Counted from the first letter of the stretch, positions 50,359 through 60,302 are shown. The stretch is DNA of 64,000 bases from Paenibacillus donghaensis (GCF_002192415.1 NZ_CP021780.1:4154001-4218000), one strand, 5' to 3'. Notes: generated by a model not told the origin, from the sequence alone. Translations and numbers: made by a program.

Positions 50359-51396
50359 ATGAACAGCTTATTAACTACCGTTGACTTCAAGACGCTCTCC
50401 ACCTATAATCCCGAGCTTAAGAATGTGGTCATTCTTGCCACCGGCGGCACGATTGCCGGCAGCGGCGAAGCGCATAAGACGCTTAATTATGAACCGGGAG
50501 CACTGCCGATCAGCGATCTGCTGGCCAGCGTTCCCCACCTGGATGAGGTGGCTAACTGTGCAGGCATTCAGGTCAGTAATCTGTGCAGTGCCGATATTAC
50601 CGTAAGCCACTGGTTGACCCTGGCTTCAATAATTAACAGCCTGGCAGGCCGAGATGACATCCACGGCTTCGTCATTACTCACGGGACCGACACGCTGGAT
50701 GAAACCTCTTATTTCCTCAACCTGGTGCTCAAGACCGATAAACCGGTGATCATCACCGGCTCGATGCGGCCTGCCACCGCGATTAGCGCGGACGGTCCGC
50801 TCAACCTCTACCAATCGGTTGCCCTGGCCGCCAATCCTGAAGCCTGTGGCATGGGCGTTATGGTCGTGTTTGCTGAAGGCATTTACAGCGGCCGGGATGT
50901 GCAGAAGGTGAACACCTTCAAGGCCAACGCTTTTGATGAGCGGGATTTCGGCTGTTTGGGGTATATGCGGGACAGTGAGGCTTTTTTCTATACACGCACA
51001 TTGAAGAAGCATACTACCGCCGCCCAGTTCGACGTTTCCGCCTTATCCTCGCTGCCCGAGGTATCCGTTGCTTATTTCCACGTGGACGCCAATCCTGGCA
51101 TTCTCGATTACCTGGCGACTCTTTCGCAAGGCATTATCATTGCCGGCGCAGGCGGCGGTATTTACAGCAAATCCTGGATCGACAAGGTGGGCGAGCTGAA
51201 GCAGAGCAACATCCCTGTCGTCCGCTGCTCGCGGATCTCCAGCGGAATTACGCTGAAGGATGCTTATATCGATCTGTCGTCCAACTCCATCCCCTGCAAC
51301 AGCCTGGTTCCCCAGAAGGCCCGCATCCTGCTGTCACTTGCCTTGACGCAGACGAAGGACTACGACCGGATTGCCGCTATGTATAACGAATACTAA
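50359..51396 (+). CDS. L-asparaginase
   Basis: 345 residues from ATG 50359, nine bases after AAAGGA; the frame from 50338 starts before that site. Both catalytic triplets are present: VVILATGGTIAGSG (Thr31) and GFVITHGTDTLDETSYFLNL (about residue 110). PVIITGSMRPATAISADGPL and GIIIAGAGGGIYS complete the family. No signal peptide is visible, so a cytoplasmic enzyme is likely. It hydrolyses asparagine to aspartate and ammonia. It is divergent from the response regulator. Confidence 0.95.
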   Translation: MNSLLTTVDFKTLSTYNPELKNVVILATGGTIAGSGEAHKTLNYEPGALPISDLLASVPHLDEVANCAGIQVSNLCSADITVSHWLTLASIINSLAGRDDIHGFVITHGTDTLDETSYFLNLVLKTDKPVIITGSMRPATAISADGPLNLYQSVALAANPEACGMGVMVVFAEGIYSGRDVQKVNTFKANAFDERDFGCLGYMRDSEAFFYTRTLKKHTTAAQFDVSALSSLPEVSVAYFHVDANPGILDYLATLSQGIIIAGAGGGIYSKSWIDKVGELKQSNIPVVRCSRISSGITLKDAYIDLSSNSIPCNSLVPQKARILLSLALTQTKDYDRIAAMYNEY

Positions 51397-51985
51397 GGGG
51401 CTGCCGCTTAGGCTCCCCGTCCTGCTCTGACCGGACGGGGAACCTGCGGCTGCACCATATCCCCGGCACTCCTCAGAGCAATTCAAAGGCCTTTTTGCCT
51501 CTCATTCCACCAATCGGCGTTCCAAGGAGCAATTCAGATCAACGTTACTCAAGTACATGCTCAAGAGTTAGTTCTATAAGCCACGACAATCGAGCATGAG
51601 CCAGGTATTAACGGTAGTTTTTCCCCATAGCCACCTCTGTTGTACTACTCCGAAAGCGCAAACCTACTTGGGGATGTCTGGGGTCCTAAGTAGTAACAAT
51701 TCATGAGTATATATGTTTAATTCACTCACCTGCAAGCCCCCTTTCCCACATATACTCCCGGTATCCCCAGAATGCTTCTTCCGCTCCGCCTTGCTCCAGC
51801 ACGCACATCTTCATCGCAGAATGCATGGTATTTCAGCAGTTGCAGCGCTTCTTGTTTATTCATTGTAGCTCCCTTTCTCGATCCGAAACTGGGAAGCCAA
51901 CTTTTTTCGAATACGCTTTCTGGCCTGAATATGGTTTAATGTAAGTATTCGATTACCAACATTCAGCGCAAAGGAGTTGTAGTCT
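51397..51985. other. Intergenic region with possible small gene remnant
   Basis: A hairpin (CCCCGTCC/GGACGGGG, 51413-51440) follows asparaginase. TCCTAAGTAGTAAC at 51,687 is related to the repeats near 47,300-47,600. On the minus strand an ATG at 51863 with GGGAGCT upstream starts NKQEALQLLKYHAFCDEDV, and a second frame overlapping its end reads CVLEQGGAEEAFWGYREYMW followed by ERGLAGE and a stop. Together they look like one small gene of about 45-50 residues split by a frameshift. Confidence in the small gene is low. Confidence 0.4.
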
Positions 51986-52390
51986 GTGGAAATATCCTCA
52001 TTCTTGCTGCCCAAGGAGCAGGTGGCCTACATCACCTCTTCCGTCTCCATGCACGAAGCCCTTGAACAACTGGAACAGCATTATTACACAGCCATTCCAA
52101 TTATAGACGAAGAGGGAAAGTACGTTGGAACACTATCGGAAGGCGATTTGCTCTGGAAGTTGAAGCACACACCGGAGCTGGCCTTCGACAATCTGCATGA
52201 GGTGCCGGTCCGTGCGATCCAGAACCATGTCCATAATGAAAGTGTACCGATTAACGCCCAGATGGAGGATATGCTGACGCTGGCTGCGGACCAGAATTTC
52301 GTCCCTGTCGTAGATCATGAAGGTGTGTTCCTCGGGATTATCCGCCGCAAGGATATCATTGAATATTATACCAGGAATATAACCGATTGA
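51986..52390 (+). CDS. CBS-domain pair protein
   Basis: 134 residues from GTG 51986 after AAAGGAG. Two CBS repeats are seen: residues ~12-65 (SVSMHEALEQLEQHYYTAIP, VGTLSEGDLLWKL) and ~75-130 (NAQMEDMLTLAADQNFVPVV, FLGIIRRKDIIEYY). CBS pairs bind adenine nucleotides and act as energy sensors. No other domain is attached, so it is a stand-alone sensor of unknown partner. Confidence 0.9.
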   Translation: MEISSFLLPKEQVAYITSSVSMHEALEQLEQHYYTAIPIIDEEGKYVGTLSEGDLLWKLKHTPELAFDNLHEVPVRAIQNHVHNESVPINAQMEDMLTLAADQNFVPVVDHEGVFLGIIRRKDIIEYYTRNITD

Positions 52391-52408
52391 GGTTACCCGC
52401 TTGCACAA

Positions 52409-52452
52409 GAAGAACCGGCAACCGTCCAAGTGGACAGCTGCCGGTTCTTTTT
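52409..52452 (+). terminator. Terminator after CBS gene
   Basis: AAGAACCGGC and GCCGGTTCTT with an inner CCGTCC region, followed by TTT. Confidence 0.85.
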
Positions 52453-52496
52453 GAAGACAGAAATCAATATGTAAAGAACTAGTAAGTACAGCGTAT

Positions 52497-52853
52497 TCAA
52501 GCCTTGGCAATCACCCGGATCTCCATCACCATCGCCAGCAGTGCAGAGAACAGCCCCATGGATATCATCAGCGTAAAAGTGTCCGGATAACTCTCCTTAT
52601 AGAAATGGGAGCAGAGAGCCACCGTCCACAGCACGGAATAAAACAAGGGAATCATCGCAGAGACCGACTCTGCCACCGTCCGCCTGCCCTTATAGATGAA
52701 TCCGGCAAGGCCTGCTGCGGAGTAGACGATATAACAGACCAGCTCAATTTCAGTAATGACAATCGTATCACCCCAGGCAAACAGGTGCATCAGAGCGTAC
52801 TGGAAACCCAGACCCAGAAAAACGAAGGCATTAAATGAAAGCGGTTTGTGCAT
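52497..52853 (-). CDS. Small four-span membrane protein, unknown
   Basis: 118 residues from ATG 52853, nine bases after AAAGGAG; the extension to 52877 overlaps that site. Four hydrophobic segments are evident (AFVFLGLGFQYALMHLF, IELVCYIVYSAAGLAGF, AMIPLFYSVLWTVALC, FTLMISMGLFSALLAMVM). No family name can be given. It appears to be a single gene. Confidence 0.7.
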   Translation of the reverse strand: MHKPLSFNAFVFLGLGFQYALMHLFAWGDTIVITEIELVCYIVYSAAGLAGFIYKGRRTVAESVSAMIPLFYSVLWTVALCSHFYKESYPDTFTLMISMGLFSALLAMVMEIRVIAKA

Positions 52854-53054
52854 CACTACATCTCCTTTATATAACATCCCGCGTTAATGTTAACGCTTAC
52901 ATATAGGAGTATAGAACTACCTTTTCCTAGGGTCAATTGTATTCACCAAATATTAACAATCTACCAATCTATGAGAACAAATCCAAAACTTTGCTTGACA
53001 CACTTGAAAACGCTTTAAATTAAGAGATGTAAGTAGAAACGGCTTCGGCGTCCT

Positions 53055-53093
53055 TAAAAAAACGGATGCCATCCTGAATTGGATAACATCCGC
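53055..53093 (-). terminator. Terminator of the signalling operon
   Basis: On the minus strand CGGATGTTATCC and GGATGGCATCCG form a stem followed by seven T. It lies 29 bases after the STAS gene. Confidence 0.85.
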
Positions 53094-53121
53094 TGCCTGC
53101 AGAGGTGATTAATGCTATAAC

Positions 53122-53403
53122 TTAGGCTACGATCTCAAAAATATGGTCCAGACGGGTCAGTTCAAACACCTTCAGTACATTGGGAGTCAACGCCTTCAGC
53201 TTGATTTGCCCTCCACTCTCCAAACACTTCTTATACGTGCTGACAATAACACCAAGTCCCGTGCTGTCGATAAAGCTGCAATAGCTGAAGTCAAGCAGAA
53301 AGCGGTTGGTTCCATCATTAAAATACTCCAGTATATTCTCTCTAAAAAGTCCTGCTTCCTCCACCGAAAAGACTTCCGGCATTGTGATGATGATCTCACT
53401 CAT
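53122..53403 (-). CDS. STAS-domain anti-anti-sigma factor-like protein
   Basis: 93 residues from ATG 53403, which overlaps the chemoreceptor stop (GATGAGTGA); GTG 53412 is an alternative. The domain is complete: EIIITMPEVFSVEEAGLFRE, FLLDFSYCSFIDSTGLGVIV with phospho-acceptor Ser in FIDSTGLG, then KLKALTPNVLKVFELTRLDH. RsbV/SpoIIAA-type proteins are phosphorylated by an RsbW-like kinase and dephosphorylated by a SpoIIE-like phosphatase; both are in this operon. Confidence 0.92.
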   Translation of the reverse strand: MSEIIITMPEVFSVEEAGLFRENILEYFNDGTNRFLLDFSYCSFIDSTGLGVIVSTYKKCLESGGQIKLKALTPNVLKVFELTRLDHIFEIVA

Positions 53404-55417
53404 CCTGCTCACCCCTGATTATAAATTTCTCTACAAGGATTTCCAGTTCATTGGCCATAGCACTGACTTCCTGGGCTGACGCTACGAAATTCTCGACCGT
53501 TGCCGCCTGTTCTTCAATCGCTCTGGATACCCCTTCACTGTTGGCTGCCGCTATTTCCGATATCGTGCCCATGGAATCTATCAGCTTAATGATCTGGTCA
53601 GAGGTTGCCACCTCATCCTTGGTAATATCCAATATCTCCCGCACATTCAAAGTAATCGACTCCACCGACTCAATAATATTGACGAAGGCCGCATCGGTTT
53701 CGTTGACAATCTTCACACCCTCGGTGACCGCTTCGGAGGCGCCCCGCATGGCCGTTACAGCCCTCTCCGTCTGGGCAACCATATCCTGCACCAGCACCGA
53801 AATCTCGGTACTGCGGGTATGCGTTTCGTCCGACAGCTTCCGTACTTCTCCCGCAACCACGCTGAAGCCCTTGCCATGCTCTCCGGCCCGGGCAGCTTCA
53901 ATAGCGGCATTCAAGGCCAGCAGGTTCGTCTGGCGGGCAATCGCATTGATGGTGCCGATAATGGCGGATACCTTGTCCGACAGCTCATTCACCTGCTGCA
54001 GCAGCTCCTCGGTCTCCCGGGTACTGCGGCTGATGGTATCCATCGCTTCCACTGTGTTGATTACCATGCTCCGGCCTTCCTTGGCCGCCTGATTCGTCAG
54101 GTTGGCATTGCTTGAGGTAGCCGCCGCCTTGCTCTGGGCCATCTGCACCAGACTGGAGAGCTGAACCAGCACCTGGGAAGCATTCACAACCGAACAGTTA
54201 TTGTTCTCTGCCCCGCTGGCAATCTCATGGGTGCTGGAGCTGATCTCTTCGATGGAAGCACTGATCTCTTCCGAGGATGCGGCTATCTCCTCCGACATGG
54301 AGGTGAGGACTTCGGAGCCGGATCTGACCTTCTCAATAATCAGCTCCTGCTTGTCAATCATCGTATTGAACGAGTCACTCAGCTCCTGCAGCTCATCGCC
54401 GGTGTTGATGGACGTATGCACGGTAAGATCGCCTTCCCCGGCCAGCATCATGGCCTTCTCCAGCTTCTTGATCGGTCTGATGATGCTGCGGCTGGTCAGC
54501 AGGTAGGCTATCAGCAGTGCGGCCGCAATACATCCGGCGGTGAATAGCAGTGTCAGGTTGCGGATTTCCGTTGCCGCCGCCATATAATCCTTGTAGTTGG
54601 CCGTGGAGGCTACCATCCAGTTGCCTGCAGGCTGAAAAGCAACGTATTTGTAGACCCCTTCATAGGTATAGAATCCGCTGGAGGTCTCCCCGGCCTTCAT
54701 CTGCTGCACCAATTCGTTCAACTCTTGATTGCTGTCATCGTCCAGATTCTCCTGCAGAATCTTGCCCTTCTCCGGGTGGTAGACGATCAAGCCGTTAGGG
54801 TCGACCATATAAGCATAGCCGTGTTCGCCAATCTTGACCTGTGCCGCGGGCTCCGAGAGAGTGTCGAACACGATCGTACCGATCAGCACGCCGGTCACCT
54901 CCCCGTTCAGCCGCAGCGGCTGGGCAATGGCTACCACATGATGGCCGCTGTCCTTGGACACGATCACTTCACTGACAGCCTCCGTACCGGACTTGGCCTG
55001 CTGGAAATAATCACGGTCCTGCACACTAAGCTGCGGTGCTTCACTGCTGCTTGTGAGCAGTGCCTTCCCCTGTGTGTCGGCAAGGATCAGGGACTCGAGC
55101 AGACCCTTGTTGTCTTTCTGAACATCAGATATGTATTGATAAGCGCTGTTCTTTACCTTACCATCGGCAGGTGTGGCTGTATACCCGGCTAATGTATTAT
55201 TTTGGGCCGCAATTCTAAGGTAGTTGCTGACCTTCTCCAGGGCATCGTCGACAGCTCTTGCTGTGGAGCCGGTAGTTTCCCGCAGCTCCTCTTCAATGGT
55301 CGTCTGCAACGCCCGGGAAGCCAGATTATGCGAAATGATGCCAGATACCGTCAGAGGTATCCCTATGATTAACAATAGAAAAATACTAATTTTAACTTTC
55401 AAACTTAATTTCACCAT
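53396..55417 (-). CDS. Methyl-accepting chemotaxis protein with dCache sensor
   Basis: 673 residues, ATG 55417 after AAAGGAGAG. First span at ~9-28; extracytoplasmic dCache_1 domain at ~35-280 (DRDYFQQAKSGTEAVSEVIV, YAYMVDPNGLIVYHP); second span ~288-308; HAMP ~308-360 (SIIRPIKKLEKAMMLAGEGD); long signalling helix pair with the hairpin tip ALNAAIEAARAGEHGKGFSV and VAGEVRKLSDET. No C-terminal methylesterase-binding pentapeptide is present. It is unusual that the receptor lies inside a partner-switching operon, overlapping the STAS gene. Confidence 0.95.
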   Translation of the reverse strand: MVKLSLKVKISIFLLLIIGIPLTVSGIISHNLASRALQTTIEEELRETTGSTARAVDDALEKVSNYLRIAAQNNTLAGYTATPADGKVKNSAYQYISDVQKDNKGLLESLILADTQGKALLTSSSEAPQLSVQDRDYFQQAKSGTEAVSEVIVSKDSGHHVVAIAQPLRLNGEVTGVLIGTIVFDTLSEPAAQVKIGEHGYAYMVDPNGLIVYHPEKGKILQENLDDDSNQELNELVQQMKAGETSSGFYTYEGVYKYVAFQPAGNWMVASTANYKDYMAAATEIRNLTLLFTAGCIAAALLIAYLLTSRSIIRPIKKLEKAMMLAGEGDLTVHTSINTGDELQELSDSFNTMIDKQELIIEKVRSGSEVLTSMSEEIAASSEEISASIEEISSSTHEIASGAENNNCSVVNASQVLVQLSSLVQMAQSKAAATSSNANLTNQAAKEGRSMVINTVEAMDTISRSTRETEELLQQVNELSDKVSAIIGTINAIARQTNLLALNAAIEAARAGEHGKGFSVVAGEVRKLSDETHTRSTEISVLVQDMVAQTERAVTAMRGASEAVTEGVKIVNETDAAFVNIIESVESITLNVREILDITKDEVATSDQIIKLIDSMGTISEIAAANSEGVSRAIEEQAATVENFVASAQEVSAMANELEILVEKFIIRGEQDE

Positions 55418-55455
55418 GAACTCTCCTTTATTTCACATAAGCCAATGACCTGTCA

Positions 55456-55857
55456 TTAAAACGGCTGCGGCTGCTTCAACCTTTTGCTGACAAACATCGT
55501 ATTGCGGATCATCTCTGCACGGTCCGAGCAGCAGCGGATCAGATACAGCCCCCTCCCCCCCTCTTCCAGAAGCTGGAGCGGATCGATGGTTTCCGGGATA
55601 CGGATCTGCTCCGTTCCGTCTCCGCAATCCTGCACCTGCAGATGGAGCTGGCCGTCCTGCAGAATGTAACGAATGCTGATCGGTTTCTTGCAGTCACATA
55701 AATTCCCGTGCAAATAGGCATTCGTTACAGCTTCTACCAGGATAAGCTTTACGTCAAAGGCATCCGCTTCGATTCTCATATCTTGAATAATCTGGTCAAT
55801 AATGCCTTGATGCTGGTCCAAACCGTACAAGACCACTTCATTCTGAACTACTTCCAT
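55456..55857 (-). CDS. RsbW-like anti-sigma factor/serine kinase
   Basis: 133 residues, ATG 55857 after AGGAGGG. HATPase_c fold: N-box VKLILVEAVTNAYLHGN (about residues 36-52), LHLQVQDCGDG (G1 box) and EGGRGLYLIRCCSDRAEMI (G2). This is the GHKL kinase of the RsbW/SpoIIAB group, which phosphorylates STAS proteins and holds a sigma factor or other target. No sigma factor gene is adjacent, so the target is elsewhere or is not a sigma factor. Confidence 0.9.
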   Translation of the reverse strand: MEVVQNEVVLYGLDQHQGIIDQIIQDMRIEADAFDVKLILVEAVTNAYLHGNLCDCKKPISIRYILQDGQLHLQVQDCGDGTEQIRIPETIDPLQLLEEGGRGLYLIRCCSDRAEMIRNTMFVSKRLKQPQPF

Positions 55858-55871
55858 ATTTCCCTCCTAAT

Positions 55872-57311
55872 CTACTTAATCTTCAGACTCAGCCAGGTAC
55901 AATCATCCTGCAGCGCGTTAAGGCAGATTCTGTTGACTAAATAATTGTAGTCCAGGCATAATTCATCACTGTTGAACAAAAGATCCATCCCGTCACTGTA
56001 GAAACAAAATGTATCACCGGATTGGAAGGGGAGTGTAATCTGATCAAACTCACTGTTCTCAAACATCCCCAGCGGGGCGCCTTTGACCGTCATCTTCTGC
56101 ACCTTATGCCCTTGCGGCACATACAGGAATTCATTGATTCCGGCTCCCGCCGCCTGCAGCCGGCCCATGCTGAAATCCAGATGAAAGCAGCAGACCGCTG
56201 TATAATCCTCGCCCAGAAACTGCATCGCCTTGCGGTTCAGTTCCTGCAGCACCTGCACTGGTTCGGTGTAATGCAGCAGACTGCCGGAGAACAGCACCTT
56301 CAGCGCTGAGATATTCAGCGCAGCGGTTATGCCCTTGCCGGTTACATCGCCGATCATGCCGATCACCCGCTGCTCATCCAGCTTTTGAAAAATAAAAAAA
56401 TCTCCGCTCAGCGCCGCAGCCGGAATATAGAGCTTGTCCAGCACGGCTCTCTGCTCCAGCGGGAATGCGACGGCATGACGATGCTCCTGAAGCTTCACCG
56501 CGCTGGCAATCTCCTTCTTGCTCTCCGTAATGTCCCTGAACACCAGCTGCAGTGCCTTCGTCTCTTCATACATAATAGGAGCCCCGGAAATTTCCAGATC
56601 ATAAATGCAGCCGTCATATCTTACGAACCGCTGCTCGATCCGAAAGCAATCCTTGCCGGTCATTCCCCGGGAACGCAGACTGTTATATTCCGCGCTGCTG
56701 ATATCCTCTTCACTGAAATAAGCGCCGATGCTCTGGCCAAGCAGCTCATTGCGCGGTTTGCCGAACATCACTTCACTTTGCCTGTTGGCGAACAGAATCG
56801 TACCCCCGCTGTATACCAGAATAGCTTCCGGACACAGCTCCACTAGGTCGCGGTATCTCTCCTCGCTCTCCTTCAGCCTATTCTCCGACCTTACCCGGTC
56901 ACTGATATCATGGATTACTGTGTAAATGTTCAGACTGCCAAGCAGTGTGATTAGGCCTGTATGGATCTCCACATCAATAATTTGGCCGCTGGCTGTCTGG
57001 TGCCGTTCCTTAAACACACGGTTCTTTTGCATCCCTCCTCCGCCTGCCGCCAGGGCTTGCTTCAGGAAATGACCCAGTCCTCTCTCCGTTTCCAGGCAGT
57101 TCAGATCCGCAATCTGCAGCTTTCTGAATTCGCGCAGCTCATAACCATAGAACAGACATGCCGCTCTGTTCGCATCACGGATGGTACCGGTCTCCGGGTT
57201 CACAACCAATGTGATTAGATGGTTATTCTCATAGATACAGCCATAATGCTCCATACACTGCGAAGGGCTGGGGGAGGAATGCTGATTCTTGCACACGATA
57301 TCCTTCGACAT
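55872..57311 (-). CDS. PAS-PAS-SpoIIE (PP2C-type) phosphatase
   Basis: 479 residues from ATG 57311, eight bases after AGAGAGGA; the longer frame to 57401 lacks a site. PAS 1 at ~25-135 (LVVNPETGTIRDANRAACLF, YTVIHDISDR), PAS 2 at ~145-260 (ELCPEAILVYSGGTILFANR, LQLVFRDITESKKE). The phosphatase domain follows with metal-binding motifs ALSGDFFIF, GMIGDVTGKGITAALN, FYSDGMDLLF and a final DDCTWLSLKI. It should dephosphorylate the STAS protein in response to a signal sensed by the PAS domains. First gene of the operon. Confidence 0.93.
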   Translation of the reverse strand: MSKDIVCKNQHSSPSPSQCMEHYGCIYENNHLITLVVNPETGTIRDANRAACLFYGYELREFRKLQIADLNCLETERGLGHFLKQALAAGGGGMQKNRVFKERHQTASGQIIDVEIHTGLITLLGSLNIYTVIHDISDRVRSENRLKESEERYRDLVELCPEAILVYSGGTILFANRQSEVMFGKPRNELLGQSIGAYFSEEDISSAEYNSLRSRGMTGKDCFRIEQRFVRYDGCIYDLEISGAPIMYEETKALQLVFRDITESKKEIASAVKLQEHRHAVAFPLEQRAVLDKLYIPAAALSGDFFIFQKLDEQRVIGMIGDVTGKGITAALNISALKVLFSGSLLHYTEPVQVLQELNRKAMQFLGEDYTAVCCFHLDFSMGRLQAAGAGINEFLYVPQGHKVQKMTVKGAPLGMFENSEFDQITLPFQSGDTFCFYSDGMDLLFNSDELCLDYNYLVNRICLNALQDDCTWLSLKIK

Positions 57312-57413
57312 CACTACGATCCTCTCTGTCTTCTCTGGTTCTATACGTCTTCCGTCCATTATATTCGTTTTAAAAAAACAAGGCCGTGAATTTCGACACA
57401 TTCAGACAAGTAG

Positions 57414-57451
57414 AAACGGACGCCGTCCTCTGAAAGAGGCGGCGTCCGTTT
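57414..57451. other. Strong palindromic hairpin
   Basis: AAACGGACGCCG and CGGCGTCCGTTT around a 14-base loop with short A/T flanks. It is upstream of the phosphatase gene and behind the aminopeptidase terminator; it may be a second, bidirectional terminator. Confidence 0.6.
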
Positions 57452-57505
57452 CTGCGAGAAATAGAAGGATAAATTATAGCGTGCACATATAAATTCTTAT
57501 ATTTC

Positions 57506-57553
57506 AAAAAAAACCAATCTGCATCATGACAAGGTCATGAACATGCAGATTGG
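57506..57553 (-). terminator. Terminator of methionine aminopeptidase gene
   Basis: On the minus strand CCAATCTGCA and TGCAGATTGG with an inner CATGAC/GTCATG stem are followed by eight T. Confidence 0.85.
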
Positions 57554-57571
57554 CAGTTGCTGTGCGCAAGG

Positions 57572-58318
57572 CTACAGCTCAGTCAGAATCACCGTTCCAT
57601 GCGGAGTGATAGCCAGGGTATGCTCATATTGTGCCGACAATCCGCCGTCAATCGTCCGCGCAGTCCACCCATCGGCATCTACCTTCGTCCGGTGGCTGCC
57701 GGTATTTAGCATCGGCTCAATGGTAAATACCATCCCTTCCTTGAGCCGCGGCCCTTTGCCTGCAGGACCGTAATGCGGGACTTCCGGCGCTTCATGCATC
57801 TCCGAGCCAATGCCATGGCCAATGAAGTCACGTACGACGGAGAAGCCGTTCGATTCGGCATACACCTGGATGGCATGGGCCACATCACCGATCCGGTTGC
57901 CGGTAACCGCCTGCTCAATGCCCTTGAACAGCGATTCCTTGGTCGTCTGCAGCAGCTTGTCGGCTTGCTCGCTGATGGTGCCTACACTGTAGGACCAGGC
58001 GGAATCCGCCAGCCAGCCGTTCAGGTTCACTACCATATCAATGGTCACGATATCCCCGTCCTTCAGCTGCTCATGCTTCGGGAAGCCGTGACAGATTACA
58101 TCGTTCACCGACGCACAGGTGGCATAAGGATACCCGTGGTATCCCTTCTGTTCAGGGGTTGCTCCCTGGGACAATATAAATTTCTCCGCGAACTGGTCGA
58201 TTTCCCAGGTGGTGATGCCGGGCTTAATCAGCTGAGCGATTTCCCGGTGGCAGGCGGCAAGAATCTTGCCCGCTGCGCGCATCTTCTCAATTTGTTCCAT
58301 GGTCTTCATGATGATCAT
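57572..58318 (-). CDS. map: Type I methionine aminopeptidase
   Basis: 248 residues, ATG 58318 after GAGGCG; ATG 58309 is possible. The five metal ligands are visible: Asp in VTIDMVVNLNGWLADSAW (two Asp), His in FIGHGIGSEMHEAP, Glu in FTIEPML and Glu in SAQYEHTLAI. It removes the initiator methionine from nascent proteins. It stands alone here and not next to ribosomal genes, so it may be the second, accessory copy common in Bacillales. Confidence 0.95.
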   Translation of the reverse strand: MIIMKTMEQIEKMRAAGKILAACHREIAQLIKPGITTWEIDQFAEKFILSQGATPEQKGYHGYPYATCASVNDVICHGFPKHEQLKDGDIVTIDMVVNLNGWLADSAWSYSVGTISEQADKLLQTTKESLFKGIEQAVTGNRIGDVAHAIQVYAESNGFSVVRDFIGHGIGSEMHEAPEVPHYGPAGKGPRLKEGMVFTIEPMLNTGSHRTKVDADGWTARTIDGGLSAQYEHTLAITPHGTVILTEL

Positions 58319-58455
58319 AAGTATCGCCTCTTCTGTACAGAGCGCACCTTGTTATCCGGAGATGGCTCTTTGTATAATTTGATAACACTTTATATATTAT
58401 GTTGTAAAACCACCAAAAAACCAAATTTTTTAAAGAAACCTTTCCTTTTTTCATG

Positions 58456-58497
58456 TAAAAAGAGTGCCCCTCTGCCGTTATCGGCTCAAAGGACACC
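58456..58497 (-). terminator. Terminator of cysJI operon
   Basis: On the minus strand GTGTCCTTTG and CAGAGGGGCAC (with G-U pairs) are followed by CTTTTTAC. It lies 36 bases past the cysI stop. Confidence 0.65.
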
Positions 58498-58533
58498 CCT
58501 GTGATTCAACTCCGGCTCGGCCGGCCCTTAGTA

Positions 58534-60258
58534 CTAATGATGGAAATTAAGACCGGAGCTGACAGCCTCCACATATCCGCTGCGGATAACAAAGTCGCCA
58601 AAATGCTCATCCAGCAGGCGTTCCTTCGCATACCGGTGCAGAATCGGAGTCAATGTCTCCACAATCTCCTCTTCGCCGATGCTTTCTTTGTAGAGTTTGT
58701 TCAGCCGGTCACCCGTAAACCCGGCCCCCATATACATATTGTATTTGCCGGGAGATTTGCCGATAAAAGAAATCTCGCCCAGCGCCGGGCGGGCACAGCC
58801 ATTGGGGCAGCCCGTCATGCGGATCACAATTTCCTTGTCCCGCAGCCCGGCCTCATCAATGATCAGCTCCAGCTTATCCACCAGGGAAGGCAGATAACGT
58901 TCGGCCTCAGCCATTGCCAATCCGCAGGTTGGCAGCGCTACACAGGACATGGAGCTTCTCCGCAGGGCGGAGAGGTGGGCGCCGTCCGTCAGCCCGTATG
59001 CCTTCGCCAGTTCAACCACCTTGCGTTTCTTGGCGTTGCTCACATTGGCAATCATCACATTCTGATTCGGAGTCAGCCGGAAATCACCGCTGTGAATCTT
59101 GGCAATCTCACGCAGACCGGTCATCAGCTTGTAGTCGCCTTGGTCATGAATCCGCCCGCTCTGCACGTACAGGGTCAGATTCCATTTGCCGTTGATGCCC
59201 TTCACCCAGCCGTAACGGTCGCCGTTGTGGTCGAAATGATAGTCGCGGGCGGCTTCCAGCTGCCAGCCAAGCCGCTCCTGCAGTTCCTCCTTGAACCACT
59301 CCAGCCCATGCCGGTCAATCGTATACTTGAAGCGCGCATTCTTGCGGACCGATCGGTTGCCGTAATCGCGCTGGATCGTGACCGTCTTCTCCGCCAGATC
59401 AATCAGCTGCTCCGGACGGCAGAAGCCGATGATCCGGCCCAACTGCGGATAAGTGCTGGTATCACCGTGGGTCATGCCCATTCCGCCGCCTGCCGTCACA
59501 TTGAATCCGGCCAGCTTGCCTTCTTCCAGAATGGCGATGAAGCCCAGATCCTGCGAGAACACATCCACGTCATTGGAGGGCGGCACAGCCAGGCCGATCT
59601 TGAATTTGCGCGGCAGGTAGACCGGACCGTAGATCGGCTCTACCTCTGCTTGTTCCTGGAGACTGTCGACTACCTTCTCGCCGTCCAGCCAGATTTCATG
59701 GTAAGCCGGAGTCCGCGGCGAGAGGTGGTCGCTGACCTTGCGTGCCCATTCATAGACTTCGGCATGCACCTCGGACTGGTAAGGGTTAGGATTGCTCATC
59801 ACATTACGATTCACGTCGCCGCAGGCTGCGAGGGTTGTCATCAAGGTGTCGTTGATGCTTTTAATGGTTTTTTTGAGGTTCCATTTGAGCACACCATGCA
59901 TTTGAAAAGCCTGCCGCGTAGTTACCCGCAATGTACCGTTGCCGTATCGCTGAGCCAAGTCGTCCATGACCAGCCACTGCGCCGGAGTAGCCACGCCGCC
60001 TGGAGCCACGATACGCAGCATGAACTGAAATGCCGGCTCCAGCTTCTGCCGTTCGCGTTCATTACGCAGATCACGGTCATCCTGCATATAACTTCCGTGG
60101 AACTTCAGCAGACGGTTATCGTCTTCCGGCAGCCCGCCGGTAATCGGATTGCTTAGCGTTTCGACCAACGCCCCCCGCAGATAATTGCTGTCCAGCTTAA
60201 TATGCTCCACATCGCTTGGAGGCCCGCCGATCGGCTTAGCCTTCTCTTTGTCTGCCAT
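58534..60258 (-). CDS. cysI: Sulfite reductase hemoprotein (beta) subunit
   Basis: 574 residues from ATG 60258 ([12 protein letters not shown]), well spaced from AAGGAG; the frame to 60306 would overlap cysJ. The siroheme/4Fe-4S ligands are Cys ~438 and ~444 in SCVALPTCG and Cys ~483 and ~487 in [11 protein letters not shown]. Also present are [20 protein letters not shown] and [13 protein letters not shown]. The enzyme reduces sulfite to sulfide with electrons from CysJ. It follows cysJ by 44 bases in the same operon. Confidence 0.96.
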   Translation of the reverse strand: MADKEKAKPIGGPPSDVEHIKLDSNYLRGALVETLSNPITGGLPEDDNRLLKFHGSYMQDDRDLRNERERQKLEPAFQFMLRIVAPGGVATPAQWLVMDDLAQRYGNGTLRVTTRQAFQMHGVLKWNLKKTIKSINDTLMTTLAACGDVNRNVMSNPNPYQSEVHAEVYEWARKVSDHLSPRTPAYHEIWLDGEKVVDSLQEQAEVEPIYGPVYLPRKFKIGLAVPPSNDVDVFSQDLGFIAILEEGKLAGFNVTAGGGMGMTHGDTSTYPQLGRIIGFCRPEQLIDLAEKTVTIQRDYGNRSVRKNARFKYTIDRHGLEWFKEELQERLGWQLEAARDYHFDHNGDRYGWVKGINGKWNLTLYVQSGRIHDQGDYKLMTGLREIAKIHSGDFRLTPNQNVMIANVSNAKKRKVVELAKAYGLTDGAHLSALRRSSMSCVALPTCGLAMAEAERYLPSLVDKLELIIDEAGLRDKEIVIRMTGCPNGCARPALGEISFIGKSPGKYNMYMGAGFTGDRLNKLYKESIGEEEIVETLTPILHRYAKERLLDEHFGDFVIRSGYVEAVSSGLNFHH

Positions 60259-60302
60259 TGTGCAATCTCCTTCCGAAGTCATTCCCTGACTGTTATCTAT
60301 AT

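Noticed and set aside
58501..60156. 551-residue open frame on the plus strand
   Set aside because: It is antisense to cysI, whose siroheme cysteines and family motifs are all present on the minus strand. The plus frame has no family-like sequence and is a high-GC shadow.
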